A stretch of 50,219 nucleotides of DNA from an uncultured Thermomicrobiales bacterium (GCA_902806415.1 CADCWN010000386.1:1-50219), one strand, 5' to 3'; counted from the stretch's first letter, positions 9,746 through 19,445 are shown. The notes: generated by a model not told the origin, from the letters alone. Translations and numbers: made by a program.

Positions 9746-9792
9746 TACAACCCGATCGACCCCACCACCCCGGCCAGCTCCGAGGCAACCCA

Positions 9793-10719
9793 TCACGAGC
9801 CGAAAATCTGGCGCAGTGCCTCATCGCTCGTCCGGTACTTGAACTGGTAGCCGAGCTCCTGTGCCTTCTTCGGGATGACGCGCTGGCCGACCTTCAGCGT
9901 CTCACCGAACTCGCCGACGATCAGTTTCAGGGCGAAGCCGGGGACCGGCGCCCAGGAGGGCCGACCCAGCGCCTTGCCCAGGCTGGCCGAGAAGTCACGG
10001 TTGGTCTGCGGGGTCGGGCCGGTCGCATTGATCGGGCCGCGCACCGCCTCGTTCTCCAGCGCGAAGAGGATGACGCCGACCGCGTCGTCGCGGTGTATCC
10101 AGGAGAACCATTGCGTGCCGGGGAGGATCGGCCCGCCGACGAAGAACTGGAAGGGGAGCTTCTGTTGCGCCAGCGCCCCCTCGGTCTTGTCGAGAACGAC
10201 ACCGGTGCGGATGAGCGCGGTGCGGACACCCAGCCCTTCGGCCTCCTGCGCCGCCGCTTCCCAATCGCGCACCAGGCTCGCCAGGAAATCGTCGCCGGGG
10301 GCGGCGCTCTCGTCGAGCGGCGTGGCGTCGCGCGCGCCGTAGAAGCCGATCGCCGACCCGCTGATGAAGACCTCGGGCTTCCGCTGCGCCGACGCCATCG
10401 CTTTGACCAAGCCGCGCGTGCCGATGACGCGGCTGTCACGAATCTCCCGCTTGTACTGCTCGTTCCAGCGCTTGCCGGCGATCGACGCCCCCGCGAGGCT
10501 GATCACCCCCCAGGCACCGTCGAGGTGCGCCGCCCACGGCCCCGATTCGGCGGGGATCCAGGGGACGTACTCGGCGGCACCGGGCACTTTCGCCCGCGCC
10601 GAGTCGGGGTCTCGGCTGAAGACGACGACCTCGTAGCCGCGCGCGATCAGCTCCTTGCAGACTTCCTTGCCGATCAGCCCGGTCGCGCCGGTGACGATCA
10701 CTCGCTTGTTCGCTGTCAT
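9793..10719 (-). CDS. TIGR01777-type epimerase / SDR-family protein (YfcH-like)
   Basis: VIVTGATGLIGKEVCKEL, SLAGASIAGKRWNEQYKREIRDSRV, VFISGSAIGFYG. Confidence 0.9.
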   Translation of the reverse strand: MTANKRVIVTGATGLIGKEVCKELIARGYEVVVFSRDPDSARAKVPGAAEYVPWIPAESGPWAAHLDGAWGVISLAGASIAGKRWNEQYKREIRDSRVIGTRGLVKAMASAQRKPEVFISGSAIGFYGARDATPLDESAAPGDDFLASLVRDWEAAAQEAEGLGVRTALIRTGVVLDKTEGALAQQKLPFQFFVGGPILPGTQWFSWIHRDDAVGVILFALENEAVRGPINATGPTPQTNRDFSASLGKALGRPSWAPVPGFALKLIVGEFGETLKVGQRVIPKKAQELGYQFKYRTSDEALRQIFGS

Positions 10720-11020
10720 GGCCGCGCCTCCTGCCATATACACCCCATCGTTCCCTTACTCTAGCACAAGCAACAATCCTGCACAATGATTGAACACACA
10801 TTGACAAGTCATGACGATGGGTATTACGCATACTGTCCCGCCATCACTGTGCCATTCGCAGCGCCGATCGTAATAGGGATCAGCGTCAGGCAGCTTAAGC
10901 GCTGTCAGCCAGGCGACCCTGTACCATCGATCACCAACCCGCGCATTCCCTCCGTCACCCTCGCCGTTTGTGGTACAACAGGCGCGAAACGCCGAATAGT
11001 GGCGGCCACAGGGAGAGGCT

Positions 11021-11746
11021 ATGGCTACGATTCTGGTCGTCGAGGACGAACCCGATATTAATAACCTCATCCGCTCGCACCTGGAGGCGGAGGGACATAC
11101 AGTCCACCAGGCATTCGACGGGCTGACCGGGCTGGCGCTCGTCGGGCAGACCCGCCCGGACCTGCTGATCCTCGACTGGATGCTGCCGCGCCTCGACGGG
11201 CTGGCGGTCTGTCGCCAGGTGCGCCAGGATTATCTGGTGCCGATCATCATGCTGACGGCGCGCTCCGAGGAGATCGACCGCGTACTCGGGCTGGAGGTCG
11301 GGGCCGACGATTATGTCGTCAAGCCGTTCGGCATCCGCGAACTGATGGCGCGCGTCCGGGCGATGCTGCGCCGCGTGGCGCTCGACGCGACGGCATCCGA
11401 CGCCGCCCCGCTCGCCGCGACCGAAGGTTCGGACGACGCGATGCCCCCCGCCCCGCCGCCGATCGTGCGCGGGGGCTTGCGGATCGACCTCGCCGATCGG
11501 GTCGCTGCCCTCGATGGCACGGCGCTCGATCTGACGCTGAAGGAATACGAGTTGCTGGTCCTGCTCACCTCGCACCCCGGTCGGGCTTTCAGCCGCGATT
11601 TCCTGCTCGAACGGCTCTGGGGCGACGATTACGAAGGTTTCGATCGCACGGTCGATACCCACATCATGCGCCTCCGCAAGAAACTCGGCCCGCTCGGCGA
11701 GAAGATCGCCACCGTCTGGGGGGTCGGCTATCGCTTCGTGGAATGA
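11021..11746 (+). CDS. OmpR/PhoB-type response regulator
   Basis: Receiver (VVEDEPD, LILDWMLP, KPFGIREL) plus winged-helix (LTLKEYELLVLLTSHPGRAFSRDFLLERLWG...HIMRLRKKL); no histidine kinase alongside. Confidence 0.95.
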   Translation: MATILVVEDEPDINNLIRSHLEAEGHTVHQAFDGLTGLALVGQTRPDLLILDWMLPRLDGLAVCRQVRQDYLVPIIMLTARSEEIDRVLGLEVGADDYVVKPFGIRELMARVRAMLRRVALDATASDAAPLAATEGSDDAMPPAPPPIVRGGLRIDLADRVAALDGTALDLTLKEYELLVLLTSHPGRAFSRDFLLERLWGDDYEGFDRTVDTHIMRLRKKLGPLGEKIATVWGVGYRFVE

Positions 11747-11765
11747 CGACGGGGGAGACGGATCA

Positions 11766-11921
11766 CCGCAGAGGCGCGGAGGCGCAGAGGGCCGCAGAGA
11801 ACGGGATGGGAGAAACCACGAATAAAGCGGGGAGCGGATGATGAAACTTCTCCCCCTGATCATTTGCTCTTTCGTCCTCCCTTTCTCTCTGCACGTCTCT
11901 GCGTCTCTGCGTCTCTGCGGT
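11766..11921. repeat. Inverted pair of short tandem repeats (8-mer unit ~CGCAGAGR)
   Basis: Left ACCGCAGAGGCGCGGAGGCGCAGAGGGCCGCAGAG; reverse complement of right ACCGCAGAGACGCAGAGACGCAGAGACGTGCAGAG. Confidence 0.85.
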
Positions 11922-11947
11922 TCACTCGTCCCCCGCGAGGAGTTTTG

Positions 11948-13711
11948 ATGCGTCGTCGGTATGGGCCGCCGCGTCAGGATGAGGGGCCGCACGACGGTCG
12001 GCCTCGGTCGGCGGGGGAGTTGCGCGCGGCGCTGGCACGGCTCGATCGCGCGCCCTACCCGGCGTATAAGGAGTTACGCGGAGTTTGGGATCTCGGGGCG
12101 GTCACCCTGTTCATCGACCGGGTGCAGGGGGATCCGTTCGCCGCACCGTCGCTGGTGCGCGTGCGCGTGCCACGCGCCGCGCTCGACCCGGCGCTCGATG
12201 GCGATAGTCGGGCGCGGCGGGTCGCTCTGGCCGACTTCCTGGCGCGGCGCGGCGGGAGGGCCGTCGAGCAGCACGCGCGGCGGAGCCAGGGTTCCGGCAA
12301 ATCGGGCGCGGTGCGGATCGACGCGCCGGGGCAGGAGGTCTTGGAGCGCAGCGCCTGCCGGGTCGCCGACGACTGGGCCGAATTGCGCCTGAGCGCGGGC
12401 CTCCCGGCGGCGGGGCGCTCGATCCTCGGGCGCGAGGCGGCCGATTTGCTGCTGGAGACTCTGCCCGCGATCGCCTGGGAGGCGCTGCGCCTGGACGCGG
12501 ACGAGGCTGCGGCGGCGCGGGAACACCTCGACACGGTCGAGGATGCCCGGGCGCTGCGGGCGCAGTTGCGCGAGCGTGGCCTCGTCGCCTTCGTCGCGGA
12601 TGGCGCGATCCTGCCGCGCGCCAGTGGCGTCTCGCAGCGCCCACTCGTCGGGGCGATCCCGTTCGCCAGCCCGCCGGAGTTGCGCGTGACGTTGCACGCC
12701 CCGCACGCCGGGGAAGTCGCCGGGATGGGGGTGCCGGAGGGTCTGACGGTCATCGTCGGCGGCGGCTTCCATGGCAAATCGACCCTGCTGGCGGCGATCG
12801 CGCACGGCCCCTACGACCATCTGCCGGGTGACGGGCGCGAACGGGTCGTGGCGCGCGAGGACGCGGTCGTGATCCGCGCCGAGGATGGACGACGTGTGGC
12901 GGCGGTGGACATCTCGCCGTTCATCGGCACCCTGCCGTCGGGCGGCTCGACCGCGCGCTTCAGCACCGATAACGCCTCGGGCAGCACGTCGCAGGCGGCG
13001 AATATCGTCGAGGCGATCGAGGCGGGCGGCGGCGTGCTGATCATGGATGAGGATACCTGCGCCACCAATTTCCTCATCCGCGACGCCCGGATGCGCCTGC
13101 TGGTCCCGGCGGCGCACGAGCCGATCACCCCGTTCGTGGACCGCGTACGCGATCTCCACGCCGGGCTCGGCGTCTCCACGATCCTCGTCCTCGGCGGTTC
13201 CGGCGACTACCTCGGCGTGGCCGACACGGTGATCTGGATGGACGCCTACCGCCCGCGCGAGATCACGGCGCGGGCGCACGACATCGCCGCCGAGACCAGC
13301 GCGGGGCGCGAGACGGCAGCGCCGCGCCCGCTCGCCGCGCCACCAGCCCGCATCCCCGACCCCGCCAGCATCAATGCCGAGCAGCGCGGTCGCGACCGGG
13401 TGCGGGCGCGCGGCACGGAGGAGATCGCCTTCGGCCAGGAGGAGATCGATCTGCGCGCGGTCGAGCAGATCGTCGATCCGAGCCAGACGCGCGCGATCGG
13501 CGGGTTGCTGGCGCACGCGGTTGCGCGCGGTCACCTTGACGGCCAACGCACCCTCGCCGAGGCGCTGGCCGCGCTCGACGCCGACCTCGATCGCGCCGGT
13601 CTCGACCTCCTGGCCGAGCGACTGGGCGAGCATCCGGGCGAACTCGCCCGCCCCAGGATGCTGGAAGTCGCGGCGGCGATCAATCGGCTGCGGAGCCTGC
13701 GGGTGCGATGA
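11948..13711 (+). CDS. ABC-class ATPase domain protein (COG3044-like)
   Basis: GGGFHGKSTLL Walker A, GVLIMDEDTCATNFLIRD Walker B region, STDNASGSTSQAANIVEAIE. Confidence 0.88.
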   Translation: MRRRYGPPRQDEGPHDGRPRSAGELRAALARLDRAPYPAYKELRGVWDLGAVTLFIDRVQGDPFAAPSLVRVRVPRAALDPALDGDSRARRVALADFLARRGGRAVEQHARRSQGSGKSGAVRIDAPGQEVLERSACRVADDWAELRLSAGLPAAGRSILGREAADLLLETLPAIAWEALRLDADEAAAAREHLDTVEDARALRAQLRERGLVAFVADGAILPRASGVSQRPLVGAIPFASPPELRVTLHAPHAGEVAGMGVPEGLTVIVGGGFHGKSTLLAAIAHGPYDHLPGDGRERVVAREDAVVIRAEDGRRVAAVDISPFIGTLPSGGSTARFSTDNASGSTSQAANIVEAIEAGGGVLIMDEDTCATNFLIRDARMRLLVPAAHEPITPFVDRVRDLHAGLGVSTILVLGGSGDYLGVADTVIWMDAYRPREITARAHDIAAETSAGRETAAPRPLAAPPARIPDPASINAEQRGRDRVRARGTEEIAFGQEEIDLRAVEQIVDPSQTRAIGGLLAHAVARGHLDGQRTLAEALAALDADLDRAGLDLLAERLGEHPGELARPRMLEVAAAINRLRSLRVR

Positions 13712-13745
13712 GTGGCGCGAGTGGTGCGAGTGGCGCGAGTGGGTG
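13709..13745. repeat. Tandem 9-mer array (GAGTGGCGC-like)
   Basis: TGAGTGGCGCGAGTGGTGCGAGTGGCGCGAGTGGGTGA starting at the ATPase stop codon. Confidence 0.8.
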
Positions 13746-13780
13746 AGGAGGAATGAGCGGACAAGCGGAGCGATAGAGGA

Positions 13781-13875
13781 TGGGTGGGCGTATTGCATAC
13801 GCCCACCCACGCCAGGGCTAATGTACACATTTGTAGACACGGCGAGGCGGAGAGGGCGTATGCCATACGCCCCTA
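13781..13875 (-). repeat. Dual-hairpin ~95-bp repeat, copy H1
   Basis: Minus strand begins GTAGGGGCGTATGGCATACGCCCTCTCCGCCTC and ends CCTGGCGTGGGTGGGCGTATGCAATACGCCCACCCA. Confidence 0.75.
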
Positions 13876-13969
13876 CATCCCCCGCCACAGAAGTTTCCGG
13901 CAAAGCTGACCACGTCCCGCCTGTTCCACTCGGCCCACTGACCTATTCGTCATTAGCCAAGGAGCATTT

Positions 13970-16003
13970 ATGAAGCGCGGCATACGCCCGGACGATCTGT
14001 TCCGCATCGCGATGATCGGTGATGTGGCGATCAGCCCGGATGGCGGGACGATCTGCTTCGTGCGAACGACGATGGACCGCGAGGAGAACGCCTATCGCAG
14101 TGATCTTTGGGTCGTGCCTTCGGCGGGGATGGCGGGCGAGGCGACGCAGTTCACGCACGGGCCGCGCACCGTCGCGCAGCCGCGCTGGTCACCGAACGGG
14201 CGCTGGCTGGCGTTCCTGGCCGATCGCGAGCAAGGGGGACGGCGGCAACTCTGGATCATCCCGACGGTCGGCGCGGGCGGCGAGGCGCGCGCGCTGACGA
14301 GCGGTGACGACGGGATCAGCGACTTTGCCTGGTCGCTCGACAGCACCCGGCTCGCCTTCGTGCGCGGAGAGAAGTTCGAGGCCGGCAATGCCGGGACCCT
14401 CGCAGAGGGGGACACGGCGGGCGACGAGGGCCGCGTCACCGACGATGTGGTGACCGTCACGCGGATCCGCTACAAGGGGGACGGCGCGGGCTTCACCAAC
14501 GCGCGGCGCACCCACCTCTGGACGGTTGATTTGGAAGGGCAAGAGGTGCGGCTGACCGAGGGGGACCACAGCAACACCGCCCCCGGTTGGTCGCCCGATT
14601 GCCGCTCGATTGTCTTCGTCTCGAAGCGCGGCCCCGCCGACGAGGCCGACCACACCGATGGGACCGATCTCTGGATCATCGCGTCCGACGGGAGCACGGG
14701 CGAACCGCGCAAGCTGCCGACCGGCGACGGCCCCGCCGACGCCCCGGCCTGGTCGCCCGATGGGCGGCTGATCGCCTTCGTCGGCGACACCCGCGCCAAC
14801 ACGGCGGGGGGCAACGACAGCCTCTGGGTCGTCGCGGCGGATGGCTCGGGCGCGCCCAGGAACCTGACCGCCGCGCTCGACTTGAGCATGGGGCTGGGCG
14901 TCGGTGCCGATGTCCGCGCTGGGTTATCAGCCACGCGACCGATCTGGTCCCCGGACGGCGATGCCCTCTACACCCTCGCCTCGACGCGCGGCGACACCCC
15001 GCTCTGGCGCGTGCCGCTCGATGGCGAGCCGACGCGCGTTGTCGAGGCGCGCGGCCAGCAGGTGCAGTCGTTCGCCTTCTGCGCCGCCGGGACGACGCTG
15101 GCCGTGAACCTGGGCGACAATCTCAACCCTGGCGACGTCTACTGCGCCAACCCGCGCGACTCGCGAGGCACCCCGCGTCGTCTCACGGCGGTCAACGACG
15201 CCTTCTTTGCCGAAATCACGCTGGCGGAGCCGGAGGCGTTCGAGTATGCGGGGGCGGAGGGCTGGCCGATCGAGGGCTGGCTGATTAAGCCGATCGGCCA
15301 CCAGGAGGGCGAGCGCTACCCGCTGATCCTGGCGATCCACGGCGGGCCGCACGCGGCCTACGGCAACCTTTTCCTCTTCGACTTCCAACTGCTCGCGGCG
15401 CGCGGCTGGGGCGTGCTATTCACCAACCCGCGCGGCAGCACCAATTACGGTGAGAAGTTCACGCTGGCCTCGAACGACGATTGGGGTGGCGGCGACTATC
15501 ACGACCTCATCCTCGGGGTCGATGCCGCGATCGCCCGCGCCCCCTGGATCGATCCCGCGCGCCTCGGCGTCACTGGCGGCTCATACGGCGGCTACATGGT
15601 CAACTGGATCGTCACGCAGACCGACCGCTTCGGGGCGGCGGTGACCGAGCGCTCGATCTGCAACATGGTCTCGAAGTGGGGGACGAGCGACATCGGCTAC
15701 ATCGGCAACGACCTGCAATGGGGCGGCCCGCCGTGGGAGCGGATGGAGTTCTACCTCGACCGCTCGCCGCTCACCCACGTCAAGAATGTGCGGACGCCGC
15801 TCTTGATCATCCACTCCGAGCGCGACTTCCGCTGCCTCGTCGAGCAGGGCGAGCAGTTCTACGCCGCGCTGAAATATCTGCGGCGGACCGCAGAGTTCGT
15901 CCGCTTCCCCGACGAAGGGCATGAACTGTCGCGCAGCGGGCAGCCGCTGCACCGCCTGGAGCGGTTGCGCCGGATCGTGGGGTGGTTTGAGAAGTATCTC
16001 TAG
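13970..16003 (+). CDS. S9-family peptidase (acylaminoacyl-/prolyl oligopeptidase-like)
   Basis: TolB-like beta-propeller repeats (W-SPDG), GGSYGGYMVNWIVT nucleophile elbow, FPDEGHELSRSGQP. Confidence 0.93.
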   Translation: MKRGIRPDDLFRIAMIGDVAISPDGGTICFVRTTMDREENAYRSDLWVVPSAGMAGEATQFTHGPRTVAQPRWSPNGRWLAFLADREQGGRRQLWIIPTVGAGGEARALTSGDDGISDFAWSLDSTRLAFVRGEKFEAGNAGTLAEGDTAGDEGRVTDDVVTVTRIRYKGDGAGFTNARRTHLWTVDLEGQEVRLTEGDHSNTAPGWSPDCRSIVFVSKRGPADEADHTDGTDLWIIASDGSTGEPRKLPTGDGPADAPAWSPDGRLIAFVGDTRANTAGGNDSLWVVAADGSGAPRNLTAALDLSMGLGVGADVRAGLSATRPIWSPDGDALYTLASTRGDTPLWRVPLDGEPTRVVEARGQQVQSFAFCAAGTTLAVNLGDNLNPGDVYCANPRDSRGTPRRLTAVNDAFFAEITLAEPEAFEYAGAEGWPIEGWLIKPIGHQEGERYPLILAIHGGPHAAYGNLFLFDFQLLAARGWGVLFTNPRGSTNYGEKFTLASNDDWGGGDYHDLILGVDAAIARAPWIDPARLGVTGGSYGGYMVNWIVTQTDRFGAAVTERSICNMVSKWGTSDIGYIGNDLQWGGPPWERMEFYLDRSPLTHVKNVRTPLLIIHSERDFRCLVEQGEQFYAALKYLRRTAEFVRFPDEGHELSRSGQPLHRLERLRRIVGWFEKYL

Positions 16004-16017
16004 GGGGAACGGCCCTC

Positions 16018-16047
16018 ACCCCCTCTCCCCATCCGAGGAGAGGGGGT
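16018..16047. repeat. C-rich hairpin ACCCCCTCTCC-ccatccga-GGAGAGGGGGT (possible terminator)
   Basis: 11-bp perfect stem just after the S9 peptidase stop; similar C/G-rich hairpins recur at 19861 and 35168. Confidence 0.6.
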
Positions 16048-16102
16048 CCAGACGTGGCAGGTATTCGCGAACGCCGTTCTGGCTCGGATACTTCGTCACC
16101 TC

Positions 16103-16170
16103 AGTCCAGTTCACTGGACTTTGTGGCCACAGGCCACCTAGCCGGGGATTTCAATCCTCGGGCTATCGCC
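16103..16170 (+). repeat. Modular hairpin element, copy C
   Basis: AGTCCAGTTCACTGGACTTTGTGGCCACAGGCCACCTAGCCGGGGATTTCAATCCTCGGGC. Confidence 0.75.
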
Positions 16171-16232
16171 ACAACGAGAGGAGTTGGCGATCTCCAACAA
16201 CTGCCCTACCACGCTGAATGCCGCCGCGACCA

Positions 16233-17411
16233 TCACCCGTCACCCAGACCGCGCCCGGGCGCGGCACGCCCCTTCCAGTCGGCACCGGCGTCGGCCAGGA
16301 CGTGCCGCGTCGCGTCGAGGAGCAGGAGGCCCATGGTGGCCCAGCCGAGCGGGGTGCTGAAGGTCCAGCGCCACGGGAGGCCCGCGACGCGATCGAACGG
16401 GCGGCGCGTGGCCACCTGGCCGACGAGCGACACGATGGCGAGGGCCGCAGGGAGAAGATCGCGGCGGGCGAGCGCGCGCAAGAGGGCGAGCGGTGGGAGC
16501 AGGCCATAGACAAGGAGCGTCAGCCCCCCGGCCAGTCCGTAGAGCGGGCGATGGACAAGATCGCCGTAGATACTCTTGCGCCAGCCGCGCCATGCGGTAT
16601 CCCAGGTTGTCCACTGCTCGTTCGTGACCAGTCCGCGCCCGCTGACGAGTTCGAGCTTGCCGCCGCGCCGCTTCACCTCCTCGGCGAGGTGGACATCGTC
16701 GGCGAAGGTCGCGCGCAGGCGGGGGTTGGCGTAGCCGCCGACGCGCTCGTAGATCGCGCGGCGAATGAGGATGTACTGGCCGATCGCGATCGCCCCCGCG
16801 TGGAGCGGGTCGCGCAACTCGGCGGGGGTCGCCCGCTCCAGCAGCGCGATCCCGCCGAGCGGGGTGAGCAGGCGCATGCCGGGTCCGACATAGGCGATCT
16901 CGGGGATCAGCGAGAGCAAATCGTCACCCTGACGGGTCGCGTGGCCGAGCATCGCGCGCAGGGCTGCGGGGGCGTGGCGCGTGTCGGCGTCGGTGAACAG
17001 CAGCCACTCGGCGGTCGTCAGCTCGGCACCGATGTGCAAGGCATGCGCCTTCCCAGCCCAACCCGGCGGCAGGGTGTCGATCCGCTTGACGAGGAGTCGC
17101 GCGTCGCGCGCGGCCCAGGCGGCGAGCAGCGCGGGTGTCGCATCGGTTGAGCCGTCATCCAGGACGAGCAACTCGTAATCCACGCCCTCCTGAGCGAGCA
17201 ACGATGCGACCACCGCGTCGATATTCGCTGCCTCGTCGCGCACCGGCAGGATGATCGCGACGCGCGGGGCCGGGGACCGGAGCGGCAGATCCTCGGGGGT
17301 CACTGTTTCGGCGAAAGCGCGGCGCACGCGCGCCCATTGGCGCACGGCCATCAGAGCGCAGAGGGTGATAGCTAAGAGGGGCGTGGCGGATTTAGGGTGG
17401 GATCTCTCCAT
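16233..17411 (-). CDS. Glycosyltransferase family 2 (membrane-associated)
   Basis: VAIILPVRDEAANIDAVVASLLAQ, LLVLDDGSTDAT, WLLFTDADTRH; C-terminal hydrophobic segments. Confidence 0.88.
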   Translation of the reverse strand: MERSHPKSATPLLAITLCALMAVRQWARVRRAFAETVTPEDLPLRSPAPRVAIILPVRDEAANIDAVVASLLAQEGVDYELLVLDDGSTDATPALLAAWAARDARLLVKRIDTLPPGWAGKAHALHIGAELTTAEWLLFTDADTRHAPAALRAMLGHATRQGDDLLSLIPEIAYVGPGMRLLTPLGGIALLERATPAELRDPLHAGAIAIGQYILIRRAIYERVGGYANPRLRATFADDVHLAEEVKRRGGKLELVSGRGLVTNEQWTTWDTAWRGWRKSIYGDLVHRPLYGLAGGLTLLVYGLLPPLALLRALARRDLLPAALAIVSLVGQVATRRPFDRVAGLPWRWTFSTPLGWATMGLLLLDATRHVLADAGADWKGRAAPGRGLGDG

Positions 17412-17684
17412 CGGTCGGCGATTCCTTCCATAATCAACAAGAGTACGGATTGTGGCCGTGAGGCATTCTACCCCGGTGTCTGTAGGAGCATATTACATAC
17501 CCTCGACTCGCATGATCGGTGCTCCAGGAGTTTCCAGCTATCGCGCCTCAGCCTCTCGACCGAGTCGCCGCGGGCGGAAAACAAGGACTTCTGGCGGATA
17601 GCGCCCTTGCGCTCGGCGTCCTACCATAGATAGAGATGCGACACTCGCCTCTTTGTGCGCAATACTCACCATTCATGAGGGCAG

Positions 17685-18644
17685 ATGGGACCACTCGCGA
17701 TCGAGACAATCGGGTTGACGCGCCACTTCGCGGGGCGGGCGGCGGTGGACGACCTGACCCTGACCATCCCCGCCGGCAAAGTCTTCGGCTTCCTGGGGCC
17801 GAACGGCGCGGGCAAGACGACGACGGTGCGGATGCTGACGGCGCTTATCGCCCCATTGGGCGGCACCGCTTGCGTGGCGGGCTACCGCCTCGGGGAGAAC
17901 GACGAGGCGCTGCGCCGCGCGGTCGGGATCCTCACCGAGACGCCGGGGCTCTACGACCGCCTCAGCGCGCGGCAAAACCTCACCTTTTTCGCGCAACTCT
18001 ACGACCTCGACAGCCGCAAGGCGGCGATGCAGACCGAGCGCTATCTGCGGACGCTGGAGCTCTGGGGGCGGCGCGACGACCCGGTCGGCGGTTTCTCGCG
18101 CGGGATGCGCCAGAAGCTGGCGATCGCGCGCGCCCTCCTGCACGAGCCCGAGGTCGTCTTCCTCGACGAGCCGACCGTCGGGCTCGACCCCGAGGCGTCG
18201 AAGATCGTCCGCGATTTCGTGCGCGAGTTGCGTGCGGAAGGGCGGACGATCTTCCTGACGACGCACAACCTGGCCGACGCCGACGAGCTCTGCGATCTGA
18301 TCGGCATCTTCCAGGGGCGGTTGCTCCACCTCGACACGCCCGCAGGGCTGCGCGCCGAACTCTTCGGCGAGGGGACGCGGATCACCCTGGCGGGCGACGC
18401 GGCGCCCTGGGTGCCGACGACGGAGGCGCTGTCGTTCGTCCGCAGCGCCGCGGCGACCGGCGATCTCCTCACGGTGGCGCTCGACGCCCCGGATGACCAA
18501 AACCCGACGCTGGTGGCGGCGTTGGTGGCGACGGGCGCGCCGGTCCGCTACGTCACGCCACAGGAGCACACGCTGGAAGAGGTTTACTTACAATTACTCG
18601 GCAACGCGCGCGAGACGCGCCAGTTGGTGGGGGCGGGGCGATGA
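17685..18644 (+). CDS. ABC transporter ATP-binding protein
   Basis: GPNGAGKTTT, VGGFSRGMRQKLAIARAL, VVFLDEPTVGLDP. Confidence 0.95.
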   Translation: MGPLAIETIGLTRHFAGRAAVDDLTLTIPAGKVFGFLGPNGAGKTTTVRMLTALIAPLGGTACVAGYRLGENDEALRRAVGILTETPGLYDRLSARQNLTFFAQLYDLDSRKAAMQTERYLRTLELWGRRDDPVGGFSRGMRQKLAIARALLHEPEVVFLDEPTVGLDPEASKIVRDFVRELRAEGRTIFLTTHNLADADELCDLIGIFQGRLLHLDTPAGLRAELFGEGTRITLAGDAAPWVPTTEALSFVRSAAATGDLLTVALDAPDDQNPTLVAALVATGAPVRYVTPQEHTLEEVYLQLLGNARETRQLVGAGR

Positions 18645-19429
18645 GGCGCGTCTGGGTGATCTTGCAGAAGGAATGGCTGGAACTGCGGCAGGATCGGCTG
18701 ATCCTGATCGGCACCTTCGGCCCGGCGATCATGCTGACCCTCCTGCCGCTGCTCGGGATGTGGGCGGTGCGCCACGCCCCCGACAGCCCCCCACAGGACG
18801 ACAGCACCCTGGCCGCCGCGAACCCGGCGCTGCTCGGCCTCACCGGGCGCGAGTTCGGCCAGGCGATCCTGGGGCAGCAACTCTCGGTCCTCTTCTTCCT
18901 GCTGCCGCTGATCATCCCGAGCGTGATCGCCGCCTACAGCGTCGTCGGGGAGAAGGCTGGACGCACACTGGAGCCGCTGCTCGCCACGCCCCTCCGCACC
19001 TGGCAGCTGCTCCTCGGCAAGACCCTCGCCGCGCTCCTCCCGGCGGTGGCGGTCACCTGGACCCTGGGCGGAATCTTCGTGCTGGGCGTCAGGAGTATCG
19101 CCATCTCGCCGCGCGTGACCGACGCGATCGTCAGCCCCGGCTGGGTGATCATCCTGACCCTCTGCACGCCGTTACTGGCGCTAGTCACGATCGCCCTGAT
19201 GGTGGCGATCTCGGCGCGCGTGAACGACCCGCGCACCGCGCAGCAAGTCTCCGGCGTGCTGGTGCTGCCGATCGTGACCGTGGTCGCCGGTCAGGTGAGC
19301 GGGCGGCTGGTGCTCAACCCCCCGGCGGCGCTGGGGATCACCGCCATCCTGGCGCTGCTCGCCGCGCTCGCCCTCTGGGCGGCGACCCGCCTGTTCGGGC
19401 GCGAGGTCGTGCTGACCCGCTGGCGCTGA
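18641..19429 (+). CDS. ABC-2 type transporter permease
   Basis: Overlaps upstream ATPase by 4 bp (ATGA); WVILQKEWLELRQDRLIL, VVGEKAGRTLEPLLATPLRTWQLLLGK. Confidence 0.9.
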   Translation: MRRVWVILQKEWLELRQDRLILIGTFGPAIMLTLLPLLGMWAVRHAPDSPPQDDSTLAAANPALLGLTGREFGQAILGQQLSVLFFLLPLIIPSVIAAYSVVGEKAGRTLEPLLATPLRTWQLLLGKTLAALLPAVAVTWTLGGIFVLGVRSIAISPRVTDAIVSPGWVIILTLCTPLLALVTIALMVAISARVNDPRTAQQVSGVLVLPIVTVVAGQVSGRLVLNPPAALGITAILALLAALALWAATRLFGREVVLTRWR

Positions 19430-19445
19430 GCCAGCCGACACCAAA

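Noticed and set aside
10720-11020. tRNA or riboswitch in the AT-richer divergent gap
   Set aside because: No cloverleaf, CCA end or recognised aptamer motif could be identified by eye; needs tRNAscan/Infernal.
12074-13903. 609-aa minus ORF antisense to the ABC-class ATPase
   Set aside because: Shadow frame; the sense protein has clear Walker motifs.
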